In this document: piece by piece, positions 1 to 6,255 of the stretch | Layout of the letters: the number at the start of each line of letters is the position of its first letter | How positions within the stretch are numbered: the first letter of the stretch is position 1 | DNA from: Actinomycetota bacterium | GTDB lineage: Bacteria > Actinomycetota > Acidimicrobiia > Acidimicrobiales > GCA-2861595 | DNA: 6,255 nucleotides | Reading direction: 5' to 3' | NCBI GenBank assembly: GCA_016781225.1 | Contig: JADDQT010000118.1 | Location: forward strand, 1 to 6,255 | The notes under the pieces: generated by a model | Databases searched by the model: none | What the model was told of the DNA's origin: nothing | The model's input: only the letters and a program-made list of their open reading frames with translations | Position numbers and translations under genes: made by a program

Positions 1-776
1 AAGGCCTCGGTCTCACTGGCGAGGGCGGCCAGCAGATCCGCATACCCCGGCCGTTGCGCCGGTGCCCGTTCGAAGGCAGGGTCGGCCTGCATGGCCAGCA
101 CCACGGCCACGCTGCCGTCGGCACGGGCCGCCTGGAACGTTTGAGCCAGCCACGCCAGGTTGGCGGCGTTGCGAGCGGCGTACTCCCCTGCGTCGCCCAG
201 TGTTCCCTCGGGGCGTGTCGCTTCGGGCAGGTTGTTGTTGCTGCCAACTACGTGCAGGGTGGCGAAGGTGACCCGGTTGAACCGCCAGCGGGCGTTCTCG
301 GGGTAGTCCGTGCTCTGGCGCTCGAGGCGAAGGCGCTGCCGCCCCAGCGACTGGTCGTCGGTGAAGAACACCCGCCGCAGGAAGGCCAGGCGCTCACGGG
401 GCCTGCGGTCGCCGCAGTCCGTCCACTCGTTGTCACCCGGCGTGTAGACCAACGGGGAGTCGAACCCGTCGAAGAGCTCGCGAGCCTCCGTGTAGACCCG
501 GTCGGCACACGAACCACCACCCTTGATGTCGCCGATGTGGATGGTGAAGGCCACTCGCTCGGCGTTGATGACGTCGCGCACCCGTAGGAACTTCGGGTAT
601 TCGTCGGGCCGGTAGCGAGCGTCACCGATCAGTGCCACCTCGAAGCGCTCACCGGCGCCAGCACCGCCGTTCGGGCGGTCCGTGTTCCTCGTCGACACCA
701 CTCCAGCCCCGAGCAGTGCCGCCACCAAGAGGGTGCCCGCCGCAACCATCCACCGTCGTGACCACCGCCGCGCCAC
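1..776 (-). CDS. Secreted calcineurin-like metallophosphoesterase, 3' end missing
   Basis: This gene encodes a probable exported metal-dependent phosphoesterase; 258 codons are visible before the gene leaves the window. The GTG start at 776 gives an N-terminus with SRRWMV (residues 6-11), which fits the Tat pattern RRx-hydrophobic-hydrophobic, followed by a hydrophobic stretch at about 10-27. There is no clear AxA cleavage site and no lipobox. Metal-site blocks visible in order are GDAR (51-54), IGD (81-83), and PGDNEW (113-118), where GDNE stands in for the usual GNHE. SNNN (179-182) and MQADP (229-233) lie later; Gln230 sits where many relatives have His. Cys90 and Cys121 flank the metal motifs and could form a disulfide. 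The final GHxH-type block would lie beyond the window. An in-frame ATG at 749 is an alternative start but would remove the arginine pair. The start lies 7 nt after nuoN with no clear ribosome site, so translational coupling is likely. The substrate is unknown, and a link to complex I is not shown. Confidence 0.8.
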   Translation of the reverse strand, partial: MARRWSRRWMVAAGTLLVAALLGAGVVSTRNTDRPNGGAGAGERFEVALIGDARYRPDEYPKFLRVRDVINAERVAFTIHIGDIKGGGSCADRVYTEARELFDGFDSPLVYTPGDNEWTDCGDRRPRERLAFLRRVFFTDDQSLGRQRLRLERQSTDYPENARWRFNRVTFATLHVVGSNNNLPEATRPEGTLGDAGEYAARNAANLAWLAQTFQAARADGSVAVVLAMQADPAFERAPAQRPGYADLLAALASETEA

Positions 777-783
777 GGTGCTA

Positions 784-2310
784 CTAGAGCAGGGTCGTGG
801 CGTCGCGTGCGAAGTCGATCACCGGTGCCGGCAGCAGGCCGAAGGCCACCGTGATGGCCACCGAGACGGCCAGGACCACGGCCATCGAGCGGGGGATGGC
901 CAGGGTTTCGTGGCGCGACTCCTCGGCCTGTTCCTCGTCGGTGCTCATGTACATGAGCACCGTGATCCGCAGGTAGAAGAAGGCGGCCACCACGGAGGAC
1001 AGCATTCCTATGAGGGCCAGTGAGTAGGAGCGACCCTCCACGGCGGCGGAAATCACGTAGAACTTGGCAAGGAAGCCGGTGGTGAAGGGAATGCCGGCCT
1101 GAGCCAGGAGCAACACCGTGAAGGCCAGGGCCAGTGCCGGCCGCCGGGCGGACAACCCCCGGTAGGCGTTCAGATCGTGCCTGGCGTCGCCCTTGCGCCC
1201 GACGAGCGTGACCACCGTGAAGCTCCCCAGCACCATGAAGGTGTAGGTGAGCAGGTAGTAGAGGGAGCCGGCGAGGCCCTTGTCGTTGGCGGCCTGCAGG
1301 CCTATCAGCACGAAGCCGGCGTGGCTTATGGACGAGTAGGCGAGGACCCGCTTGATGTCCTCCTGCACGATGGCGAGCACCGAACCCACCAACAGGGTGG
1401 CCACCGCCAGGACCCAGACGATGGGCTGCCAGTCCAGCTTCAGGGTGTCGAACGTGGAGAAGAAGACGCGCAGCAGGCCGGCGAAGCCCGCCGCCTTGGC
1501 CCCGGCGGCCATGAAGCCCGTCACCGGCGACGGTGCACCCTGGTACACGTCCGGGGTCCACGCGTGGAAGGGGACGGCAGCCACCTTGAAGCCGAAGCCC
1601 ACGAGCAGAAGCGCCACCCCCGCGAGCAGGACGCCGTTGGACGGCGTCACCGTGGATTGCAGGTATCCGGTGATCTCGCCCAGGTTGGTGGAGCCCGTGG
1701 CGCCGTAGACCAGGGCCACGCCGTAGAGGAACACGGCGGAGGAGAAAGCTCCCAGGACGAAGTACTTGATGGCCGCTTCCCTCGATTCCATCCGGCGGTT
1801 GTCCAGGCCGGCCAGGACGTAGAGGGCGATGGACAGGATCTCGAGGCCCAGGAACGTTATGACCAGGTCGTTGGCAGACGCCATGAACATCGCTCCCGAG
1901 GCGGAGAGCAGCATGAGCACGTAGAACTCGGGCCCGCGGACGTCCTCCCGCCTCAGGTAGGCCTCGCCCATCAACGCGGCCAGGACCACGATGGCGCTGA
2001 CCAGCACCATGAAGAAGATGGAGTAGCCGTCGACCAAGATGGAGTCGGCAACCGCCGACCTCGGACCGTTGCGGTCGACCTCCAGCCACATCAGCCAGGA
2101 GGCCACTAGCGAGGCGAGCCCGACCACCACGGTGAACGCGGCCCAGACCCACGGCGCCCGGCGACGCATCATCGCCACCCAAACCAGGAGCACGAGCGCG
2201 CCGCCGATCAGTATCAGGTGCGGTGCCATGGCCGAGTACTCGACGTTGGGCAGCTCCAGGGGCGGAAGCCCTTGGGGCTGCCCGCTCTGGGCCACCAGGA
2301 GCCCGCTCAT
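784..2310 (-). CDS. nuoN: NADH-quinone oxidoreductase subunit N (complex I membrane arm)
   Basis: NuoN is one of the three antiporter-like proton-pumping subunits of complex I in the cytoplasmic membrane. The product has 508 residues, close to the family size (E. coli about 485), and is hydrophobic throughout, with about 14 membrane helices expected. Family landmarks are FLGLEILSIALYVL (153-166), the GFKVAAVPFHAWTPDVYQGAP segment (240-260), the QEDIKRVLAYSSISHAGF block (316-333) and the GIPFTTGFLAKF block (406-417). Channel residues Glu157, Lys182, Lys242, Lys272 and Lys416 correspond by pattern to E. coli Glu133, Lys158, Lys217, Lys247 and Lys395, so the pump looks functional. The reading frame stays open upstream to 2724, but that part overlaps nuoM. 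I chose the ATG at 2310 because it overlaps the nuoM stop as ATGA and has GAGGAG 6 nt before it. An internal Met28 start is less likely. It ends in two consecutive TAG codons and is normally the last gene of nuo operons. Confidence 0.97.
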   Translation of the reverse strand: MSGLLVAQSGQPQGLPPLELPNVEYSAMAPHLILIGGALVLLVWVAMMRRRAPWVWAAFTVVVGLASLVASWLMWLEVDRNGPRSAVADSILVDGYSIFFMVLVSAIVVLAALMGEAYLRREDVRGPEFYVLMLLSASGAMFMASANDLVITFLGLEILSIALYVLAGLDNRRMESREAAIKYFVLGAFSSAVFLYGVALVYGATGSTNLGEITGYLQSTVTPSNGVLLAGVALLLVGFGFKVAAVPFHAWTPDVYQGAPSPVTGFMAAGAKAAGFAGLLRVFFSTFDTLKLDWQPIVWVLAVATLLVGSVLAIVQEDIKRVLAYSSISHAGFVLIGLQAANDKGLAGSLYYLLTYTFMVLGSFTVVTLVGRKGDARHDLNAYRGLSARRPALALAFTVLLLAQAGIPFTTGFLAKFYVISAAVEGRSYSLALIGMLSSVVAAFFYLRITVLMYMSTDEEQAEESRHETLAIPRSMAVVLAVSVAITVAFGLLPAPVIDFARDATTLL

Positions 2311-3959
2311 TCGCCGCTCCTCGCCTTTTCCCTCGCCTTGTCCTCGGCCCCCTTGAACTCTTCGAGCCTCCTCTGGGTCTCCTCCTTCTTGGCCTCCTCC
2401 TTCTCGGCCTTCTTCTTCTCGTGCTCTTCGCGCACGCCCTCGGCACCGTTGACCGCCGCCGCTGGCTGCTCGTACCCGCCTCTGGCCTCCACGTGCTCCA
2501 CGAGCTTCTCGACCGACGGGTTGATGCGGTCGAGGACCGGTTGGGGATAGATCCCGAGGAAAACGATGAGGACCAGTAGCGGAGCCATGACCGCTCGCTC
2601 CCGCAGAGTCATGTCGGTGAGCTTGGCGTTGTCGCCCTCCGGGGTGCCGTGGAAGACCCGCTGGTAGGCCCAGAGCAGGTAGAGGGCGGCCAGAATCACG
2701 CCGGCCGTGCCCACTACCGCCCACCAGCGGCGGGTGACGAAGGTGCCTATGAGGATGAGGAATTCACCCACGAAGCCGTTGAGCCCCGGCAAGCCGATGG
2801 AGGAGAACATCACCACCGTGAACACGACGGCCATCACCGGCATCGACCGCTGCAACCCGTGCAGCTCGGCGATCTCTCTGGTGTGGCGGCGCTCGTAGAT
2901 CATCCCCACCAATAGGAACAGCGCTCCGGTGGAGAGACCGTGGTTCACCATCTGCAGGACCCCACCGGACAGGCCCTGGGTGGTGAGGGCGAACGTGCCG
3001 AGAACGATGAAACCCAGGTGGGCGACCGAGGAGTAGGCCACCAGTCGCTTCAGGTCCTTCTGCATGGTGGCGCACACCGCGCCGTAGATGATCCCGATGA
3101 CCGCGACGGTGAGCAGCACGGGCGCCAGGTCCACTGCCGCCTTCGGGAACAGAGAGAGACCGAAGCGCACGAGGCCATATGTGCCCAGCTTCAGCAGCAC
3201 CCCGGCGAGGATCACCGAACCGGCGGTGGGGGCTTGGGTGTGTGCGTCGGGCAGCCAGGTGTGGACGGGGAAGAGCGGCACCTTGACGGCGAAGGCCATG
3301 GTGAAGGCGAGGAACACCCACCGGGCCGTGTCCTCGGCCAGCGCACCCCGCTCGGCCAGCTCCCTGATGTCGAAGGTGAGCGGGTCGGACCCCTTGGCCG
3401 AGAGGAAGACGAGGGCCAGCATGCCCACGAGCATGAAGGCCGACCCGAAGAGCGTGAAGAGGAAGAACTTGAGCGAGGCGTAGACCCGCTTCTCGTAGCC
3501 CCAGCCTCCGATGATGAAGTACATGGGGAGCAGGGTCAGCTCGAAGAAGAGGAAGAACAGCAACAGGTCGAGGGCCAGGAACGAGCCCAGGCAGCCCGCC
3601 TCCAGGACCAGCATCCACGCCGTGTACGCCTTGACGTCCCGGTGAGGGTCGGTTCCGATCAGGGCGATGGGAAAGAGGATGCCGGTGAGCACCACCAGGA
3701 AGAGCGAGATGCCGTCCACGCCCAGCAGCCAGGAGACCCCGAACTCCTCGATCCAGCTGGCCTCGGAGACGAACTGGTATTCCGAGCTGTTGGCGTCGAA
3801 GGCGAAGACCAGGCTGATGGCCGCCACCCCCACCAAGACCGCCGCCGTGAGGCCCACGGCCTTGATGACGTCCTCACGCGAGCGAGGTATCAGCGCCACG
3901 ACGGCCGCACCGATGACCGGCACCAGGACGATGGCGGTGAGTACCGAGAGGCCCTCCAC
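2307..3959 (-). CDS. nuoM: NADH-quinone oxidoreductase subunit M (complex I membrane arm)
   Basis: NuoM is the central antiporter-like pumping subunit of complex I, lying between NuoL and NuoN in the membrane. It has 550 residues, longer than the roughly 500 usual for the family; the excess is a charged C-terminal tail described separately. Recognisable blocks are FFLFFELTLLPMYFIIG (135-151), AVKVPLFPVHTWLPDAHTQAP (224-244), MQKDLKRLVAYSSVAHLGF (299-317) and GLPGLNGFVGEF (389-400). Glu140, Lys226 and Lys257 match the pattern of E. coli Glu144, Lys234 and Lys265. Glu399 matches E. coli Glu407; this Glu, in place of the Lys of NuoL and NuoN, is the NuoM hallmark. The start is GTG at 3959, three bases after the nuoL stop and in the same frame, with GGGGAG 7 nt upstream. 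The end overlaps nuoN by four bases. Confidence 0.97.
   Translation of the reverse strand: MEGLSVLTAIVLVPVIGAAVVALIPRSREDVIKAVGLTAAVLVGVAAISLVFAFDANSSEYQFVSEASWIEEFGVSWLLGVDGISLFLVVLTGILFPIALIGTDPHRDVKAYTAWMLVLEAGCLGSFLALDLLLFFLFFELTLLPMYFIIGGWGYEKRVYASLKFFLFTLFGSAFMLVGMLALVFLSAKGSDPLTFDIRELAERGALAEDTARWVFLAFTMAFAVKVPLFPVHTWLPDAHTQAPTAGSVILAGVLLKLGTYGLVRFGLSLFPKAAVDLAPVLLTVAVIGIIYGAVCATMQKDLKRLVAYSSVAHLGFIVLGTFALTTQGLSGGVLQMVNHGLSTGALFLLVGMIYERRHTREIAELHGLQRSMPVMAVVFTVVMFSSIGLPGLNGFVGEFLILIGTFVTRRWWAVVGTAGVILAALYLLWAYQRVFHGTPEGDNAKLTDMTLRERAVMAPLLVLIVFLGIYPQPVLDRINPSVEKLVEHVEARGGYEQPAAAVNGAEGVREEHEKKKAEKEEAKKEETQRRLEEFKGAEDKAREKARSGE
2310..2447 (-). other. Charged Lys/Glu-rich C-terminal tail of NuoM
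   Basis: These codons encode about residues 505-550 of NuoM, after the last membrane segment (about 456-472). In residues 510-550, 28 of 41 residues are charged, with 14 acidic and 14 basic, including EEHEKKKAEKEEAKKEE (511-527). The composition predicts a single charged alpha helix or a coiled coil. E. coli NuoM ends soon after its last helix, so this is an added segment. Which side of the membrane it faces and what it contacts cannot be read from the sequence. Confidence 0.75.
2317..2322 (-). promoter_or_regulatory. Ribosome binding site for nuoN
   Basis: GAGGAG lies 6 nt before the nuoN ATG, inside the last codons of nuoM. It supports the choice of the ATG at 2310 over the longer upstream open frame, and it fits translational coupling at the ATGA overlap. 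Confidence 0.7.
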
Positions 3960-3962
3960 CGG

Positions 3963-5927
3963 TTAACTCCCCATCCGCAACAAGGCGTAGCCCAGGAGCA
4001 GGGCGGCACCGAAGGTGACGCCGAGGGCGTAGTTGCGAACGTAGCCGGTCTGGACCTTGCGGAGCTGTGAACCGCCCATGCGGACCACGGAAGCTGCGCC
4101 GTTGACGATTCCGTCCACCACACGGGCGTCGAACACGAAGGCGGTGAAGTTGGCGATGGCCCGACCCGGGCGCTCCACGAGGAAGGAGTAGAGGTCGTCG
4201 AAGCCTCCGCTGCCCCGTTTCATTACGGCCGGCTCGAAGGCGGCGATGCGTCCGGCACGCATGAAGATGGCGTAGGCGATGGCGATGCCGGCCACTCCGG
4301 CGGCGATGGCCAGCAGCGCCAGCACGAGGCGCAGATCCTCGACGCCCGGCGCGAGCTTGTGCTCGGCCTCCTCGAACACCGGCTCCAGCCAGTGCTCCAA
4401 GAACTTGAGCTTCTCGAACGGCAGGTTGAGCAGTCCCCCGAAAAGGGCCAGGACGGCGAGCACCACCATGGGCGCGGTCATCAGCCGGGGCGACTCGTGG
4501 GGTTCGCTGTGCTCTCCCTCGGCGGGGGGCTCGGCCTCGGACCTCTCCTCGGGGCGCCCCCTCGACGGCTCGTTGCCGTGAACGCCGCCACGCTCTTCGC
4601 GCCGCCAGCGCTCCTCTCCGAAGAAGACGAGGAAGACCTGGCGGCCCATGTAGTAGGCGGTGAGCAGGGCAGTGAACAACCCGATCGCCCACAGCACGGG
4701 GCTCTTGTCGTAGGCGGCGAGAAGGACATCGTCCTTGGACCAGAACCCGGAGAACGGAGGCACTCCAGCGATGGCCAGCCAGCCCACGATGAAGGTGGCA
4801 CCGGTGACCGGCATCCAGCGCCTGAGGGCTCCCATGCGCTTCATGTTCAGCTCGTCGTTCATGCCGTGCATCACCGAACCCGCTCCGAGGAACAGCAGGG
4901 CCTTGAAGAAGGCATGCGTGACCATGTGGAAGACCGCCGCGATGTAGGCGCCCGAGCCCACGGCGAGGAACATGTAGCCGAGCTGGGAGATCGTGGAGTA
5001 GGCCAGCACGCGCTTGATGTCGTCCTGGGCACAGGCGATCACCGCTGCCACCAGCGCCGTTACCGCCCCCACCACGGCTACGACCGTGAGGGCGCCCCCG
5101 GCCTCGGCGAGAAGGGGGCTGACACGGGCCATGAGGTAGACGCCGGCAGTGACCATGGTGGCGGCGTGGATCAGGGCCGACACCGGTGACGGCCCCTCCA
5201 TGGCGTCGGGGAGCCACACGAACAGGGGCAGCTGCGCCGACTTCCCGGTGGCGCCCAGGAAGAGCAGGAGGGCGATGGCGACTATCGCCGCGTGGGAGAC
5301 GCCCTCGAGACCCTCGAATACCTCCTTGTAGGTGAGGGTGCCCACGGTGCTGAACAGCAGGAACATGGCGATCATGAATCCGAAGTCGCCGACCCGGTTG
5401 ACCACGAATGCCTTCTTGCCCGCAGTGGCGGCCGTGTCCCGCTCGAACCAGAACGAGATCAGCAGGTAGGAGCACGCCCCTACCCCCTCCCACCCGAGGA
5501 AGGTGAACAGGAAGCTGTCGGAGAGGACCAGCACCAGCATGGAGAATGCGAAGAGGTTGAGGTAGACGAAGAAGCGGGGGAAGTTCTCGTCGCCCTTCAT
5601 GTACCCGACGGAGTACAGGTGGATGAGGGTGCCCACCCCGGTGACGAACAGAGCCATGGTGACCGACAGCTGGTCGACCAGCAGCGCGGCCTTGACCTCG
5701 AACCCTCCGGCCGCGATCCAGGTGAAGAGAGGCTTGGTCACCTCGCGGTGGTGGGCGTCCTGGCCCAGGAGCTCGAAGAAGGTGGCCAGCGTGGCCAGGA
5801 ACGAGATCCCTATGGCCGAGGTGGCCAGCCAGCCGGCTCCAGGGTCACCTGCCCGGCGCCCGAGGACTACTAGAGCCAGGAAACCGGCGAGCGGGAGCGC
5901 CGGGATGAGGTAGGCGAGGTCGGCCAC
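3963..5927 (-). CDS. nuoL: NADH-quinone oxidoreductase subunit L (complex I membrane arm)
   Basis: NuoL is the distal antiporter-like subunit of complex I and carries the long lateral helix that runs along the membrane arm. It has 654 residues (E. coli about 613). Blocks seen are FLGWEGVGACSYLLISFWF (143-161), GATGKSAQLPLFVWLPDAMEG (225-245), SALIHAATMVTAGVYL (250-265), QDDIKRVLAYSTISQLGYM (301-319), HMVTHAFFKALLFL (334-347) and GVPPFSGFWSKDD (388-400). Glu147, Lys229, His254, Lys305, His334, His338, Lys342 and Lys398 match the key E. coli positions (Glu144, Lys229, His254, Lys305, His334, His338, Lys342, Lys399). The lateral helix probably spans about 560-628, with the last membrane helix at about 633-650. 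The start is GTG at 5927, 6 nt after the nuoK stop, with only a weak AGG-type ribosome site; the N-terminus starting LAYLIPALPLAGF fits the family. Much of the extra length is a hydrophilic insertion at about 438-480. Confidence 0.97.
   Translation of the reverse strand: MADLAYLIPALPLAGFLALVVLGRRAGDPGAGWLATSAIGISFLATLATFFELLGQDAHHREVTKPLFTWIAAGGFEVKAALLVDQLSVTMALFVTGVGTLIHLYSVGYMKGDENFPRFFVYLNLFAFSMLVLVLSDSFLFTFLGWEGVGACSYLLISFWFERDTAATAGKKAFVVNRVGDFGFMIAMFLLFSTVGTLTYKEVFEGLEGVSHAAIVAIALLLFLGATGKSAQLPLFVWLPDAMEGPSPVSALIHAATMVTAGVYLMARVSPLLAEAGGALTVVAVVGAVTALVAAVIACAQDDIKRVLAYSTISQLGYMFLAVGSGAYIAAVFHMVTHAFFKALLFLGAGSVMHGMNDELNMKRMGALRRWMPVTGATFIVGWLAIAGVPPFSGFWSKDDVLLAAYDKSPVLWAIGLFTALLTAYYMGRQVFLVFFGEERWRREERGGVHGNEPSRGRPEERSEAEPPAEGEHSEPHESPRLMTAPMVVLAVLALFGGLLNLPFEKLKFLEHWLEPVFEEAEHKLAPGVEDLRLVLALLAIAAGVAGIAIAYAIFMRAGRIAAFEPAVMKRGSGGFDDLYSFLVERPGRAIANFTAFVFDARVVDGIVNGAASVVRMGGSQLRKVQTGYVRNYALGVTFGAALLLGYALLRMGS
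3967..3972 (-). promoter_or_regulatory. Ribosome binding site for nuoM
   Basis: GGGGAG lies within the last codons of nuoL, 7 nt before the nuoM GTG at 3959. It decides for the GTG start right after the nuoL stop; ribosomes ending nuoL pass directly over it. Confidence 0.75.
4488..4616 (-). other. Hydrophilic insertion in NuoL
   Basis: These codons encode about residues 438-480 of NuoL, between the helix ending YYMGRQVFLVFFG and the next helix starting LMTAPMVVLAVLALFGG. The stretch is rich in Glu, Arg, Pro and His, without hydrophobic segments, and ends HSEPHESP. The matching loop in E. coli NuoL is about half as long as I recall it. A His/Glu-rich loop before an H-E-SP motif occurs in other NuoL proteins, so this is probably a length-variable loop rather than a new domain. 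Confidence 0.6.
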
Positions 5928-5933
5928 GGACGC

Positions 5934-6239
5934 CTAGCCCCGCAGCAGGTGAAGGTCGTCGGCGGTGGCCCCAGCCCGGCGCCGGAAGATGGCCACGATG
6001 ATCCCGAGGCCCACCACCACCTCGGCTGCGGCCACCACCAGCACGAAGAAGACGAGGGACTGGCCGCCGATGTCGTCGAGCATGCGGGAGAAGGTGACGA
6101 GGGTGAGATTGACGGCGTTGAGCATGAGCTCCACGCACATGAACATGACCAACACGTTGCGCCGCACCAGCAGGCCCACGGCCCCGATGGTGAAGACAGC
6201 GGCAGCCAGGCAGAGGTACCAGGAACCGTCGAGGCTCAT
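5934..6239 (-). CDS. nuoK: NADH-quinone oxidoreductase subunit K (complex I membrane arm)
   Basis: NuoK is the small three-helix subunit (MrpC-like) that links the quinone-side part of complex I to the antiporter-like subunits. The 101 residues match the family length of about 100. Helices lie at about 7-25, 29-50 and 61-85. The signature LLVRRNVLVMFMCVELMLNA (23-42) contains Glu37, and VVAAAEVVVGLGI (68-80) contains Glu73; they correspond to the essential E. coli Glu36 and Glu72. The ATG at 6239 has GGAG 4 nt upstream (6244-6247), slightly close, and overlaps a TGA in another frame that may end nuoJ. The stop is 6 nt before nuoL. Start and end both agree with the family. Confidence 0.97.
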   Translation of the reverse strand: MSLDGSWYLCLAAAVFTIGAVGLLVRRNVLVMFMCVELMLNAVNLTLVTFSRMLDDIGGQSLVFFVLVVAAAEVVVGLGIIVAIFRRRAGATADDLHLLRG

Positions 6240-6255
6240 CGGGCTCCGCTCGGCG
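6236..6255 (-). CDS. Possible last codons of nuoJ (partial)
   Basis: A TGA at 6238-6236 overlaps the nuoK ATG as ATGA, and the frame it closes is open to the window edge, reading PSGAR before the stop. nuoJ precedes nuoK in nearly all nuo operons, and the same ATGA overlap is seen at nuoM/nuoN. Only six codons are visible, so the protein cannot be recognised from its own sequence and the call rests on gene order. Confidence 0.4.

Noticed and set aside
54..587. Plus-strand open frame of 177 codons at the left end
   Set aside because: It is antisense to the phosphoesterase, whose metal-site motifs show the minus-strand frame is the real one.
248..625. Minus-strand open frame of 125 codons, Ser/Thr/Arg-rich
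   Set aside because: It lies in another frame within the phosphoesterase gene and has no recognisable motif; its composition is that of an off-frame reading.
777..783. Terminator or promoter between nuoN and the phosphoesterase
   Set aside because: The gap is 7 nt, and I see no hairpin with a T-run and no -10/-35 pair around it that stands out from coding sequence.
629..2446. Open frame of 605 codons on the minus strand, in a different frame from nuoN
   Set aside because: It overlaps nuoN entirely and encodes an Arg/Gly/Pro-rich low-complexity protein, a typical off-frame shadow in high-GC DNA. The 539-codon frame at 3874-5493 over nuoL was rejected for the same reason.
2311..2724. N-terminal extension of the nuoN frame upstream of 2310
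   Set aside because: The frame is open, but its Gly/Arg/His-rich product lies over the end of nuoM and matches nothing in NuoN. The ATGA overlap and the GAGGAG site fix the start at 2310.
2940..4070. Open frame of 376 codons on the plus strand, opposite nuoM
   Set aside because: It is antisense to a certain gene. Its protein is Gln/His/Glu/Gly-rich without family motifs, as expected from the complement of GC-rich codons. Similar antisense frames lie opposite nuoN (1177-2109) and nuoL (4359-5189), which points to codon bias rather than real genes.

Overview
The window is almost solid coding sequence on the minus strand. It covers the distal end of a nuo operon (proton-pumping NADH:quinone oxidoreductase, respiratory complex I) followed by the start of a secreted metallophosphoesterase gene. 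The high GC content, GTG starts and tightly packed genes suit an actinomycete-type bacterium. The protein sequences look actinobacterial to me, perhaps an environmental lineage such as Acidimicrobiia, but that placement is from memory and is weak.

Layout in the direction of transcription (right to left): possibly the last few codons of nuoJ (6236-6255), nuoK (5934-6239), nuoL (3963-5927), nuoM (2307-3959), nuoN (784-2310), then a calcineurin-like metallophosphoesterase (1-776) that runs off the left edge. Junctions are minimal: the possible nuoJ/nuoK and the nuoM/nuoN junctions overlap as ATGA, nuoK/nuoL has a 6-nt gap, nuoL/nuoM a 3-nt gap, and nuoN/phosphoesterase a 7-nt gap. There is no room for an internal promoter or terminator between genes, so the whole block is probably one transcript with translational coupling.

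NuoK, NuoL, NuoM and NuoN are membrane-arm subunits. The three antiporter-like subunits L, M and N carry the expected membrane Glu/Lys/His residues, with Lys in the distal half-channel of L and N and Glu in M, as in working complexes. NuoK keeps both of its membrane glutamates. The arm therefore looks intact and active.

The parts that depart from the standard plan are a highly charged Lys/Glu-rich tail on NuoM, a hydrophilic insertion in NuoL, and the phosphoesterase joined directly behind nuoN, whose GTG start gives it a twin-arginine (Tat)-type signal sequence. I see no RNA genes, mobile elements, repeats or CRISPR arrays, and no non-coding stretch longer than a few bases. The window is mostly an ordinary respiratory operon; no undescribed system is evident beyond these modest points.
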